27,085 nucleotides of DNA from DASTQL01 sp035761805. Its GTDB lineage: Bacteria > Actinomycetota > Actinomycetes > Jiangellales > Jiangellaceae. Numbering within the stretch: position 1 is the first letter of the stretch; each line of letters starts with the position of its first letter. The stretch covers positions 1 through 27,085 of the forward strand of contig DASTQL010000078.1 of the NCBI GenBank assembly GCA_035761805.1, read 5' to 3'. This document shows positions 1 to 7,641 of this stretch, piece by piece. Both the position numbers and the translations under genes were made by a program. Under the pieces are notes generated by a model, which ran no database searches, had not been told where the DNA came from, and was given only the letters and a program-made list of their open reading frames with translations.

Positions 1-1035
1 CGTCGGCGAGCACGGTCGTGTCCCCGTGCGGGTTGACGCGGAGAACGCGCCGGTTGCCGTGCTGGCACAGGGTGAGCCGGCCCTGCGCGTCGAAGGCCAG
101 CCCGTTGGAGCCGGGCTGGCGGTAGCGGCCGATGTCGGTGCCCGAGTAGCCGCTGTGGGACCGGAAGACGGTGAGAGTCCCGGCCGGTGTCCAGCGGTAC
201 ACCTGGTTGGTGTTGGGTGAGCTGAACAGCAGCGCGCCGTCGGCCGTCCAGACCGGGCCCTCGGTGAGCTCGAAACCACCGGCCACCCGCTCGAGGACGG
301 CGTCCGGGCCGACCAGCTCGTCCAGTCCCTCGCCGGCCCGCACGACCTCCAGGTCCGCCGGCTCGACCGAGGACGCCGCCTCTGGTGCGTAGAGGTCGAG
401 CGTGACTCCACGCAGCCAGATGTAGTTGCGCGGCGAGGCCGAGATCGGGCCGTTGATACCCAGCACCGCGATCGCGAAGGTCTGGCCCGGCCGGGCCGTC
501 CGCGTCAGCAGCACCCGGTTCGGGGCGTTGAAGCCGGCGACGACCGGGCCGCCGGTGTCCCCGAGGGCGAGCGGGAGCCGCCCGTCGACCCAGACCTCGG
601 CGTAGTCGTCGACCACCACCTCGAAGACGACCGTGGCGCCCGCGACGTCCAGGTCGCCGACCCGTTCCGGCAGGGTCACGGACAGCCGGTACCACTGGAA
701 GCAGACGCGGCCGTTTCCCAGCCGGCGCATGGTGTCGGCGGAGAGAGCACCTCCCAGCCAGTGTCGTCGTGGTCGGCGGCCTCCGCGTGCGGCACGACGT
801 CGTACGTGCGGTTCGGCCGGTCCCCGGGACCGAGCGGGTCGTCGGCAGAGCCGACCTCGACGAAGTCGATCTCCTCGACCCGGGCCCCGAGCGTGCGCCA
901 CCGCGCACCGACGAGGGCGGCGCCCTCGTCGGTCTGCAGGTCGACGACCGCGTCCGGCCGGCCGGGGAGGAGCTGGGCGGGCCGAGGCAGGTTGGCCGTC
1001 AGCCGGTGGCCCGTGCTCGTGGTCGGGGTGGCCAT
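1..1035 (-). pseudogene. SMP-30/gluconolactonase-like protein with extra N-terminal domain; frameshifted and cut by window edge
   Basis: Start ATG at 1035, 7 nt after the stop of the preceding HbpS-cupin gene, so it is the last visible gene of the minus-strand operon. The first ~97 codons are open and then run out of frame. From 745 down to base 1 a different frame is open without a stop and continues the same protein. The break lies in an AG/CT dinucleotide run (741-747); removing one dinucleotide restores one frame. The N-terminal ~200 residues look like a beta-sandwich, sugar-binding-like domain (motif DDYAEVWVDGRLPLALGDTG). The C-terminal part is an SMP-30 beta-propeller: a FELTEGPVW metal-ligand motif, then SPNTNQVYRW and QPGSNGLAFDAQGRL. 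Family role: metal-dependent hydrolysis of sugar lactones. The 3' end lies outside the window. It may be a true pseudogene or a sequencing error; I cannot tell which. Confidence 0.75.
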
Positions 1036-1042
1036 GACGACC

Positions 1043-2248
1043 TCAGCCCCGGACCTTGGCCACGAGGTACAGGAAGGGGTCCGAGACCTCGACGAAGTGG
1101 TGCGGGACGCCTGCTGGTACCACGAGGACGTCGCCCTCGGAGAGATGGTGCTCGGTCCCACCGTCCACGGCGTCGCCACGGGTCTCCCCCGGGGCGGTCG
1201 TCCGGGCGCCACGCACGGTGCCGCCGGTGACGACGGTCGCTGTGCCCCCGACCACGTGCATCAGGTCGGCGACCGCGTCGTGCAGCTCGACCTCGCCCGC
1301 CGCCGTGCGGCGTCCGGCGTCGAGCGCGTACGCGGCGGTGTCGAGCAGCAGTCCGCCCGTACGGAACCTGTCGCGGATCGCCTCGCGGGAGAAACGGACG
1401 GCCTCGGTGCGCGGGGCCCCGTCGGCCGCGGCGGTCTCCGCGGCCTGCTGGCCTATCACCGCGAGCTCCTGGTCCTCGTCCGCCGACGAGGCGCCGCTGA
1501 CCCCGATCGCACCGGCCACGTGACCGTCCACCACGACGGGCATCCCACCCTGGAGCGGCACGGCACCGGACAGGTGCAGCGCGGACGGGCGGCCCCCACC
1601 CGCCTGGTCCTCGAAGTCCTTGCTGGGCCTGCGGAAGAGGGCGGCCGTGCGGGCCTTGTCGGTGGCCACGCCGACGCTCGCGACCTGGGCGGCATCGGGC
1701 CGCCACAGGTACAGGAGGTGCCCGCCCGCGTCGACGACGGTCACGACGGGTGAGACGCCGCGGGCGGTGGCGACCGCCCCGGCCGCCTCGGCGGCCAGCC
1801 GCGCCCCGGCCTGGGTCAGCGCCGGGACCGGTCGGGTGGAGAAGTCGGCCTGCGCTCCGGCGACCGAGACCGACTCGTCCTCGTCGGTCGTCTCCCCGCT
1901 CGTCCCGACGGCACCCACGACCTCGCCGTCGAGGGTCAGGGGGATGCCGCCGATGAGGGCGCGGGCGCCGTGCAGGGCCAGCGCCCCGATCCGGCCCGCG
2001 CCGACCTGCTCCTCGATCTCCCGGCTCGGCCGGACGAAGATCGCCGCGGTCCGCGCCTTGTCGATGGCGACCTGGTCGCTGGCCGGCTGTGCGTCCTCCG
2101 TACGGCGCAGCCCGAGCAACCGCCCGGACGCGTCCACCACCGCGACGACGACGCGGTAGCCCTTGTCCACGGCCGTCCGCTCCGCGGCGGAGAGGACCGC
2201 CTCGACCCCGGCGGCGTCGAGGACCCTACGTGTGCGTACCGCGGGCAT
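1043..2248 (-). CDS. Fusion: two GlcG/HbpS-type domains plus C-terminal cupin
   Basis: 401 residues, ATG start at 2248, 6 nt after the SMP-30 gene upstream. Residues ~10-135 and ~143-270 are two copies of the GlcG/HbpS fold. Each has the signature VVAVVDASGRLLGLRR / VVTVVDAGGHLLYLWR, then DKARTAA, then a GG(I/M)P turn and a GA(V/I)G.SG segment. Residues ~315-400 form a single cupin barrel, with the GDVLVVPAGVPHHF second motif at ~372-385. GlcG/HbpS proteins are mostly known as heme-binding or uncharacterised partners in glycolate, propanediol and sugar-acid operons. Cupins often bind a metal or small acid. The protein has no signal peptide and is predicted cytosolic. Two HbpS domains joined to a cupin is unusual. 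Its position between two lactonase-type genes suggests an accessory or sensing role in that pathway, but no reaction can be assigned. Confidence 0.85.
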   Translation of the reverse strand: MPAVRTRRVLDAAGVEAVLSAAERTAVDKGYRVVVAVVDASGRLLGLRRTEDAQPASDQVAIDKARTAAIFVRPSREIEEQVGAGRIGALALHGARALIGGIPLTLDGEVVGAVGTSGETTDEDESVSVAGAQADFSTRPVPALTQAGARLAAEAAGAVATARGVSPVVTVVDAGGHLLYLWRPDAAQVASVGVATDKARTAALFRRPSKDFEDQAGGGRPSALHLSGAVPLQGGMPVVVDGHVAGAIGVSGASSADEDQELAVIGQQAAETAAADGAPRTEAVRFSREAIRDRFRTGGLLLDTAAYALDAGRRTAAGEVELHDAVADLMHVVGGTATVVTGGTVRGARTTAPGETRGDAVDGGTEHHLSEGDVLVVPAGVPHHFVEVSDPFLYLVAKVRG

Positions 2249-2254
2249 GGGCGG

Positions 2255-3238
2255 TCACGCTCCCTTCGTGTCGAGCACGGCCGCCCAGACGGCGGTGTCC
2301 GTGGTGATGAACAGGACGTCCTGGTCGGGGCCGCCGAAGGTGAAGTTGACGGCCCCCGGGACGTCGAGCTGGCCGAGCAGGGCGCCCTCGGGGGCCAGCA
2401 CCTGGACCCCGGTCGGGGACGAGACGTAGACCCGGCCCTCCACGTCGACCTTGATGCCGTCGGGGAAGCCGGGGGACGTGACCGCGAGCAGCCGCCGTTG
2501 CGTGAGCTGGCGGTGGGCGTCGACGTCGAAGGCGACGACCCGGTGCGGCCGGTCGGCGTGGTAGCTCCCCGGACGCTGGTTGGCCCCGCTGTCCGTGACG
2601 TAGAGGACGGTCTCGTCCGGGGAGAAGGCGAGTCCGTTGGGCTTGTCCATCGAGTCGTCGACAACCGTGAGGACCCGGGTCAGCGGGTCGAACCGGTAGA
2701 CGTAGTCACCTACCTGCGGCTGCGGGCGGAAGCCCTGCAGGTAGCCGTACGAGGGGTCGGTGAACCACACGCTGCCGTCGGTGCGCACCACGACGTCGTT
2801 CGGGGAGTTCAGCGGGAGCCCACGCCACCGGTCGACGACCGTCGTCGCCTCCCCCGTCTCGCGGTCGAGGCGGCTGATCCGGGCGGGCCGCTCGGTGCCG
2901 CCTTGCTCGCAGACCAGCAGGGCGCCGTCCAACCCGAGGGTCATGCCGTTGGCGGCGTTGGCGTCGGCCCGCAGGACCGACAGGCGCTCGGGCTCGAGCT
3001 GGAACCGGGTACCGTCCAGGGCCAGCCGGCGCACGGCGACCTGCGGGTCGGGACGGCCGGGCCGGTGCCGAGGGAGGCCGGTGAAGTACAGGGCGTCCTC
3101 GTCGGCGACGTAGACCGGCCCCTCGTGGGCGTCGGTGTCGACAACGCGGACCAGGAGGGGCGACGCCCCGGTCACCCTCACGAAGGCGGCGTCGTACGAG
3201 GTGAAGCCCGCGGCCGTCCCCACGGCGGACGTGGTCAT
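2255..3238 (-). CDS. SMP-30/gluconolactonase family lactone hydrolase
   Basis: 327 residues. The start is ATG at 3238, whose ATGA overlaps the stop of the GMC oxidoreductase; the frame is open further upstream but there it only shadows that gene. It is a six-bladed beta-propeller of the SMP-30/LRE family. Expected divalent-metal ligands are visible: Glu39 in HEGPVY, Asn147 in LNSPNDVVV and Asp216 in LYVTDSG, with Asn201 in KPNGLAFSPDE nearby. The length matches typical gluconolactonases (~300). There is no signal peptide, so it is predicted cytosolic. Family activity is hydrolysis of aldonolactones or related lactones. Directly after a GMC dehydrogenase/oxidase gene, it most likely opens the lactone that enzyme forms. 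The sugar is unknown. Confidence 0.9.
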   Translation of the reverse strand: MTTSAVGTAAGFTSYDAAFVRVTGASPLLVRVVDTDAHEGPVYVADEDALYFTGLPRHRPGRPDPQVAVRRLALDGTRFQLEPERLSVLRADANAANGMTLGLDGALLVCEQGGTERPARISRLDRETGEATTVVDRWRGLPLNSPNDVVVRTDGSVWFTDPSYGYLQGFRPQPQVGDYVYRFDPLTRVLTVVDDSMDKPNGLAFSPDETVLYVTDSGANQRPGSYHADRPHRVVAFDVDAHRQLTQRRLLAVTSPGFPDGIKVDVEGRVYVSSPTGVQVLAPEGALLGQLDVPGAVNFTFGGPDQDVLFITTDTAVWAAVLDTKGA

Positions 3239-4872
3239 CGCCGCAGCCTCCCGCCGGAACGGACCCCCACCAGCGAGCCGGGCCCTGGTTGCGCCGGCAC
3301 CACCGGCTGCGCCTCCGCCAGCGTGGTGGTGTCGAGGCGCTGGGCGATCCGCTCGGCCACTCGGAGGGCGTTCGCGATGATGGTGAGCGTCGGGTTCACC
3401 GCCGTGCTGGAGACGAAGAAGCTGGAGTCGGCGACGTAGAGGTTGTCGACCTCGTGCATCCGGCAGTCCAGGTCGAGGGCGGAGATCGCCGGGTCCCTGC
3501 CGAAGCGGACGGTGCCGTTCTGGTGGGCGACCCCGGAGACACCGAGCCGTCCCCCGACGTACGAGAGGTTCTCGTAGACGTCCTCCCGGCACTGCATTGC
3601 CGAGAGCAGGCTCTCGAACTTCGCGCGGAGGCGGCGGTGCGCCTCGAGGTTCGTCGGCGTGTAGCGGAGGCCGATGGTGCCGTCCCTGTCGACCGTCACC
3701 TGGTTCTGGGGCAGGGGCAGGTCCTCGGTGGTCAGCCAGAAGTCGAGCGCGTGCCGCGCGACCTCGGCCGGGTCCTCGGCGTCCGGGACGTCGAAGCCGA
3801 TGAGCACGGCGTCGCTCTTGCCGAGCATCTGCATGGCGCCGAGCGGGTAGGGCCAGTCGCTGCTGGCGGGGTCGCCGAAGTAGAAGTCGTTGATGCCCAG
3901 GGTCTTCTGGAACTTGGTCGGGTTCGGCTGGCGCGAGAAGGCGATGAGCGAGGAGTTGTTGTGAAGCATCAGGTGACGGCCGACGACCCCTGAGCCGTTG
4001 CCGAGGCCGTCCGGGTGCCGGTCGCTCGCCGAGCGCAGCAGCAGGGCCGCAGAGTTGATCGCCCCCGCCGCGACGACGACGACGTCGGCCGAGTACTCCT
4101 CCACCGCGCCGTCACGCTCCACCACGACTCGCTCCACCGCGCGTCCCGTCGAGTCGGTCTCGAGCCGGGTGACCAGGGCCCTGGTCAGCAGGGCGACGTT
4201 GGGGTGGCGCAGGGCGGGCTCGACGGCGATGACCGCGGCGTCGGCCTTGCCGTTGGTGAGGCACGCGTAGCCGTCGCAGGTGGCGCAGCGGATACAGGCG
4301 GACCGCCACGGCGCCGACTCGTCGATGAGGATCCCGTTGGGCAGCGGGAAGGGCCGCAGCCCGGCGGCCCGCAGATCGGCGTCCAGTTGGGCGATGCGCG
4401 CCTCGTGGCTGATCGCCGGGTACGGGTAGGGCACGTCCGCCGGCGGCTCGGTGGGGTCCGTCCCCCGCTCGCCGTGCACCTGGTAGAGCCGTTCGGCGCG
4501 GGTGTACCAGGGCTCGAGATCGGCGTAGTCGATCGGCCAGGCCGGGGAGATGCCGTCGACGTGCCGGATCTCGCCGAAGTCCCGCTCGCGGAACCGGAAG
4601 AGGATCGCTCCGTAGACCTTGGTGTTCCCGCCCACGTAGTAGTGCTGCTTGGGCACGAACGTGCTGCCGTCGACGAGGTTGCGCCACCGGCCGGCGTTGG
4701 CGTAACGCTTGTCCAACCAGACCGACCTGGAGTCCCAGTTCTCGATCTCCCGCGGCAGGAAGTCGCCCCGCTCGAGCAGCAGGACCCGCTTGCCGGTGGG
4801 CGCCAGGGCGTGGGTGAGCGTGCCGCCGCCCGCCCCGGACCCGATGACGATGACGTCGTAGTGGTCGGTCAT
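3235..4872 (-). CDS. GMC family FAD-dependent oxidoreductase with CxxCxxCxxxxC cluster
   Basis: 545 residues, ATG start at 4872; upstream rc sequence carries GAGAGGA. The N-terminus is the FAD dinucleotide-binding fold (VIVIGSGAGGG, residues 7-17) followed by ERGDFLPRE. The C-terminus holds the GMC catalytic pair candidates His450 (SGVAHQNGT) and Asn493 (STAVNPTLTIIANALR). There is no Tat or Sec signal, so the enzyme should be cytosolic and pass electrons to a soluble acceptor or oxygen. Odd feature: Cys193, Cys196, Cys199 and Cys204 form a CxxCxxCxxxxC run in the middle of the protein. It recalls the cysteine-rich region that binds an Fe-S cluster in FAD glucose dehydrogenase alpha subunits, though the spacing differs. 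It overlaps the SMP-30 gene by 4 nt and follows the cyclase gene by 27 nt. The substrate is probably a sugar, sugar alcohol or similar polyol, by context only. Confidence 0.9.
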   Translation of the reverse strand: MTDHYDVIVIGSGAGGGTLTHALAPTGKRVLLLERGDFLPREIENWDSRSVWLDKRYANAGRWRNLVDGSTFVPKQHYYVGGNTKVYGAILFRFRERDFGEIRHVDGISPAWPIDYADLEPWYTRAERLYQVHGERGTDPTEPPADVPYPYPAISHEARIAQLDADLRAAGLRPFPLPNGILIDESAPWRSACIRCATCDGYACLTNGKADAAVIAVEPALRHPNVALLTRALVTRLETDSTGRAVERVVVERDGAVEEYSADVVVVAAGAINSAALLLRSASDRHPDGLGNGSGVVGRHLMLHNNSSLIAFSRQPNPTKFQKTLGINDFYFGDPASSDWPYPLGAMQMLGKSDAVLIGFDVPDAEDPAEVARHALDFWLTTEDLPLPQNQVTVDRDGTIGLRYTPTNLEAHRRLRAKFESLLSAMQCREDVYENLSYVGGRLGVSGVAHQNGTVRFGRDPAISALDLDCRMHEVDNLYVADSSFFVSSTAVNPTLTIIANALRVAERIAQRLDTTTLAEAQPVVPAQPGPGSLVGVRSGGRLRR

Positions 4873-4899
4873 GACCCGTCCTCTCGGTGGATGGGCTCC

Positions 4900-5847
4900 T
4901 CAGACGATGGCCAGCGGCGCGACCCAGGCGCCCGTGGCGCCGCGCAGCTTGGCGTGGGAGACGACGAGCAGGAACTCGCGCAGCCCCCTGCGTGCGACGT
5001 CCTCGAGCCGGAGGTTCTCCACGACGACGACGCCGTGGCGGACGTTGAGGGTCTGGGGCACCACGAAGGGCGCGTCCGGGTCCTCCGGCGGGTGGGCGCC
5101 GTAGCTCCACGTGTCGCACCCGGTGAGCGCGACTCGCTGCTCGGCCAGCCACGCGCCGAGCTCCACGCCGGGGCCGGGCTCCCCCGCCGAGTAGCGGGCG
5201 CCGTCGGTGTCCCAGAGCCGCCCCCACCCGGTGTGGAAGAGGACTGCGTCCCCCCGGCGTACGGACAGGCCGGAGGCGGCCAGCGCGGCCTCGGTCTCGG
5301 CGACGGTGACCACGTCGCCCGGCTCGAGGTGGTCGACGCCGCGGCCCGCGGCGACGTCCACCAGCAGTCCCCGCGTGACGACCTGCGGCAGCGTGTCGAC
5401 GCCCAGCCGGTTGGTGCCGTGGTCCTCGACGATGTCGGCCAGCGCGAAGCCGTTGTACGTGCGGTCGCCGACCTGCAGGTGGTTGAGGGCGTCCAGGTGG
5501 GTCCCCATCTGCTGGGTCGCCGTGATCTGCTCGACGACCCAGTTGACGCTGTTGTGACCGAGGCCGTCCGGGCCGGCATCCGGCCGGCGCCGGTTGACCT
5601 GGTGGTAGTTCGTGGTCAGGTACTGGCGGAAGGTCCGGCCCGGGAACGCGGGGACGTCTGCGTGGAGCACGTGGGCGAGATCGTGCACCTCGCCGTGGCG
5701 GACGAGCCGGACCGCCTCGAGGACCTTGGCCGGGGTGATCTCGTTGAGCGCGCCCGCCTGGTCGTCCGCGCCGTAGCGCGACGGCCACCAGCCGTCCGTG
5801 GGGAAGCGCCGGACCGGCGTCCCGATGGAGGTCGTCGTCGTGCTCAC
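4900..5847 (-). CDS. Cyclase family protein (kynurenine-formamidase-like metal hydrolase)
   Basis: 315 residues, GTG start at 5847; its GTGA overlaps the stop of the SDR gene by 4 nt, which fixes the start. The Pfam Cyclase (PF04199) hallmark is clear: QMGTHLDALNH, with His117, Asp119 and His123 as metal ligands. A second block LFHTGWGRLWDT and the GCDTWSYGAHP segment near residue 245 also fit the family. Known members hydrolyse amides or lactones such as N-formylkynurenine or isatin. The long form with an N-terminal WWPSRYGADDQAGALNEITP block is common in catabolic operons and is mostly uncharacterised. Within this operon it could hydrolyse a cyclic or amide intermediate. Kynurenine formamidase itself is unlikely, because no tryptophan-pathway genes are nearby. 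Confidence 0.88.
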   Translation of the reverse strand: MSTTTTSIGTPVRRFPTDGWWPSRYGADDQAGALNEITPAKVLEAVRLVRHGEVHDLAHVLHADVPAFPGRTFRQYLTTNYHQVNRRRPDAGPDGLGHNSVNWVVEQITATQQMGTHLDALNHLQVGDRTYNGFALADIVEDHGTNRLGVDTLPQVVTRGLLVDVAAGRGVDHLEPGDVVTVAETEAALAASGLSVRRGDAVLFHTGWGRLWDTDGARYSAGEPGPGVELGAWLAEQRVALTGCDTWSYGAHPPEDPDAPFVVPQTLNVRHGVVVVENLRLEDVARRGLREFLLVVSHAKLRGATGAWVAPLAIV

Positions 5848-6665
5848 TCGCTGGACCAGGTGGTCTCGAAGGAGGGGAAGAGGGTGAGCCCACCGTCCAC
5901 GAAGACCGTCTGGCCGGTGATGTAGGCGGCCTCGTCCGAGCAGAGGAAGGCGGCGACCGCGCCCATCTCCGACGCGTCACCGGCGCGTCGCATGGGGATG
6001 TGCGACTCCACGGCCTTGCGCTTCACGGGGTCGTCGATCCACGACCGGTTGATCGGCGTCACGGTCGCGCCCGGGCCGATCGCGTTGACCCGGATCCCGC
6101 GCGAGGCGTACTCCAGCGCGAGGGTGTGCGTGAGGTTCTGCATGCCGCCCTTGGACACCGAGTAGCCGACGAACCGCGGCTTGGGGATCACCTGGTGCAC
6201 GCTGGAGACGTTGACGATCGCCCCTGGCCGCCCCTCGTCGAGCAGGTGGCGGACCATCTGCTGGGCGCAGAGGAAGGCTCCGCGCAGGTTGACCGCGAGG
6301 ACTCTGTCGAAGTCGGCGGCCTTGAGCAGCTCGGTGTCCTCGGCGATCTGGATGCCGGCGTTGTTGATCAGGTAGTCGACGCGGCCGTAGCGCTCGACCA
6401 CCTGCGCGAACATCGCCGCGACCTGGTCCTCGTCGGAGACGTCCGCCTCCACGAGCACGGGACGCGTCCCCGAGGCGACCATGCGTCGCATGCAGTCGCC
6501 GACGCCGTGCTCGATGGCGTCCTTGGTCGCCTCGGCCCCCTCCGGCCGGCCGACGTAGTTGATGGCGACGTCGACGCCCTCCTCCCCCAACCGGATGGCG
6601 ATCGCCTGGCCGATCCCCGAGCTGCCCCCCGTGACGACCGCGACCTTGCCCTGCAGACCCTTCAT
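5844..6665 (-). CDS. SDR family NAD(P)-dependent oxidoreductase (glucose 1-dehydrogenase-like)
   Basis: 273 residues. ATG at 6665 is preceded on the minus strand by a good AGGAGG site; the frame is open upstream but this start fits the family. Classical SDR features: TGGSSGIG cofactor loop (12-19), NNAG (101-104), catalytic Ser155, Tyr168 and Lys172 (YSVSKGG), and PGATVTPIN in the cofactor/substrate loop. Many glucose-1-dehydrogenase-like SDRs share this layout. A short insertion around residues 52-68 (IEHGVGDCMRRMVASG) lengthens the region after the second strand. It is the first gene of the six-gene minus-strand operon and probably oxidises the alcohol or sugar hydroxyl that starts the route. 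Coenzyme preference was not determined. Confidence 0.92.
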   Translation of the reverse strand: MKGLQGKVAVVTGGSSGIGQAIAIRLGEEGVDVAINYVGRPEGAEATKDAIEHGVGDCMRRMVASGTRPVLVEADVSDEDQVAAMFAQVVERYGRVDYLINNAGIQIAEDTELLKAADFDRVLAVNLRGAFLCAQQMVRHLLDEGRPGAIVNVSSVHQVIPKPRFVGYSVSKGGMQNLTHTLALEYASRGIRVNAIGPGATVTPINRSWIDDPVKRKAVESHIPMRRAGDASEMGAVAAFLCSDEAAYITGQTVFVDGGLTLFPSFETTWSSE

Positions 6666-6742
6666 GGCACGCTCCTCCTGCGGCTTCCGACGGCGACGAG
6701 CCGGCCTTCGGCTGCCGCTCAGTCGCCGGGCGCGCGTGGGCG

Positions 6743-7396
6743 TTACACCGCCAGGCCGGCGTCGAGTGCCGTACGGATCCGAGCGCGCCCGCCCTGCAGC
6801 AGCGCTCGGCCCTGACGGGCGGGGACGCCGAGCACGCGGACGATGTCCAGGAGCTCGCACCCGGCCACGTCGCGGAGACCGACGACGACCCGGTTCGGTT
6901 CGGGGAGCTCGCCCACGGCGGCGACGACGTCTTCGCGGGACGGTCCCCGAGCACCACCGTCCCGGGCCCAGGGCGTCGGTGGCGACGCCCAGTGGCCGGG
7001 CCACTGCTCGTGGCTCTCGGGGAGGAACCGCTCCGGCTCGACCGAGGGAGCGGGCCGGGCCGTGCGGTAGGTGTGTGCGTCGCCGACCAGCCAGCCCCGC
7101 GAGCGGACCTCCTCGAGGAGCGCGCGGCACAGCCACGCCCGTGCCCCGGGCGGCGTGCGGAAGGCCGGTGACTCCCGCACCACGCGGATCCAGGTGGCGC
7201 GGACCGCCTCCTCGACGTCGCTACGGGGACGCGCGGACCAGCACGCCGCCAGGTCGAGCAGGAGCGGGGACCAGCGCCCCACCAGATCGGTGAACGCGCG
7301 CTCGTCGCCGGCCCCCACCGCGGTCAGGCACGCGTCGTCGGTGTCGAGACCTCCTGCCCGTCCCGCTGCGGGCCGGCTCCGGTCGAGCAGCTCCAT
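6743..7396 (-). CDS. ECF-type RNA polymerase sigma factor
   Basis: 217 residues, ATG at 7396 with GGAG just upstream; in-frame codons further up lack a site of this quality. Region 2 spans ~22-100 (DERAFTDLVGRW ... DVEEAVRATWIRVVRESP ... ARAWLCRALLEEVRSR). Region 4 spans ~155-212 (AAVGELPEPNRVVVGLRDVAGCELLDIVRVLGV, helix-turn-helix). The linker is long and contains WPGHWASPPTPW (132-143), which I recall from a group of actinobacterial ECF factors. No anti-sigma gene is adjacent on either side, so partner-switching control is not evident. It sits 77 nt upstream of the SDR-led operon on the same strand and is divergent from folE. It might transcribe the operon, but no promoter motif supports that. 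Confidence 0.8.
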   Translation of the reverse strand: MELLDRSRPAAGRAGGLDTDDACLTAVGAGDERAFTDLVGRWSPLLLDLAACWSARPRSDVEEAVRATWIRVVRESPAFRTPPGARAWLCRALLEEVRSRGWLVGDAHTYRTARPAPSVEPERFLPESHEQWPGHWASPPTPWARDGGARGPSREDVVAAVGELPEPNRVVVGLRDVAGCELLDIVRVLGVPARQGRALLQGGRARIRTALDAGLAV

Positions 7397-7483
7397 CCCG
7401 GTCTCCTGTCCTCCCGCCGCGGCGACGACCGTAGGCCGGTCGCGGGGTCGACGCAGCCCGCGGCGGCCCCCTGGCCCCACTTC

Positions 7484-7495
7484 TCACCCGGGTGA
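7484..7495. promoter_or_regulatory. 12-bp perfect palindrome TCACCCGGGTGA
   Basis: Perfect palindrome in the 245-nt divergent gap between the sigma factor gene and folE, 88 nt upstream of the sigma start. It is a plausible dimer-binding operator. In GC-rich DNA such palindromes also arise by chance, and I do not recognise a regulator for it. Confidence 0.25.
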
Positions 7496-7543
7496 ATCCA
7501 CGGCGGGTGTCACGCGGAGCCCACCCGACGCCGTCCGTACAGG

Positions 7544-7557
7544 GGGGCTGGTGTCCC
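7544..7557. promoter_or_regulatory. Weak DevR/DosR-like dyad upstream of folE
   Basis: GGGGCTGGTGTCCC, read on the other strand as GGGAC-N4-GCCCC. This matches the fixed half-site bases of the DevR/DosR dyad (GGGAC-N4-G-N-CCC) but has CC rather than A/T at the centre. It has the same half-sites as the dyad at 12809-12822. It lies 84 nt upstream of folE and is also placed to act on the sigma factor gene. Confidence 0.22.
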
Positions 7558-7641
7558 TGGACCCGGGGGCCACGCACACACTGCGCTGGGGAGTGGGCGC
7601 GGCTGCCGTAACGCCGCACGCGCGCCGGCGACGGTGCTGCC

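Noticed and set aside
4900..5847. Calling the cyclase-family gene kynB (kynurenine formamidase)
   Set aside because: No tryptophan-catabolic neighbours, and the protein is the longer catabolic-operon form of the family.
4015..5925. 636-codon open frame on the plus strand across the GMC and cyclase genes
   Set aside because: Low-complexity Val/Gly/Arg/Asp composition typical of antisense frames in GC-rich DNA; it crosses two clear minus-strand genes.
6699..6713. AGCCG/CGGCT hairpin between the sigma factor gene and the SDR gene as a terminator
   Set aside because: The stem is only 5 bp and lacks a T-run; it cannot separate the two transcription units with any confidence.
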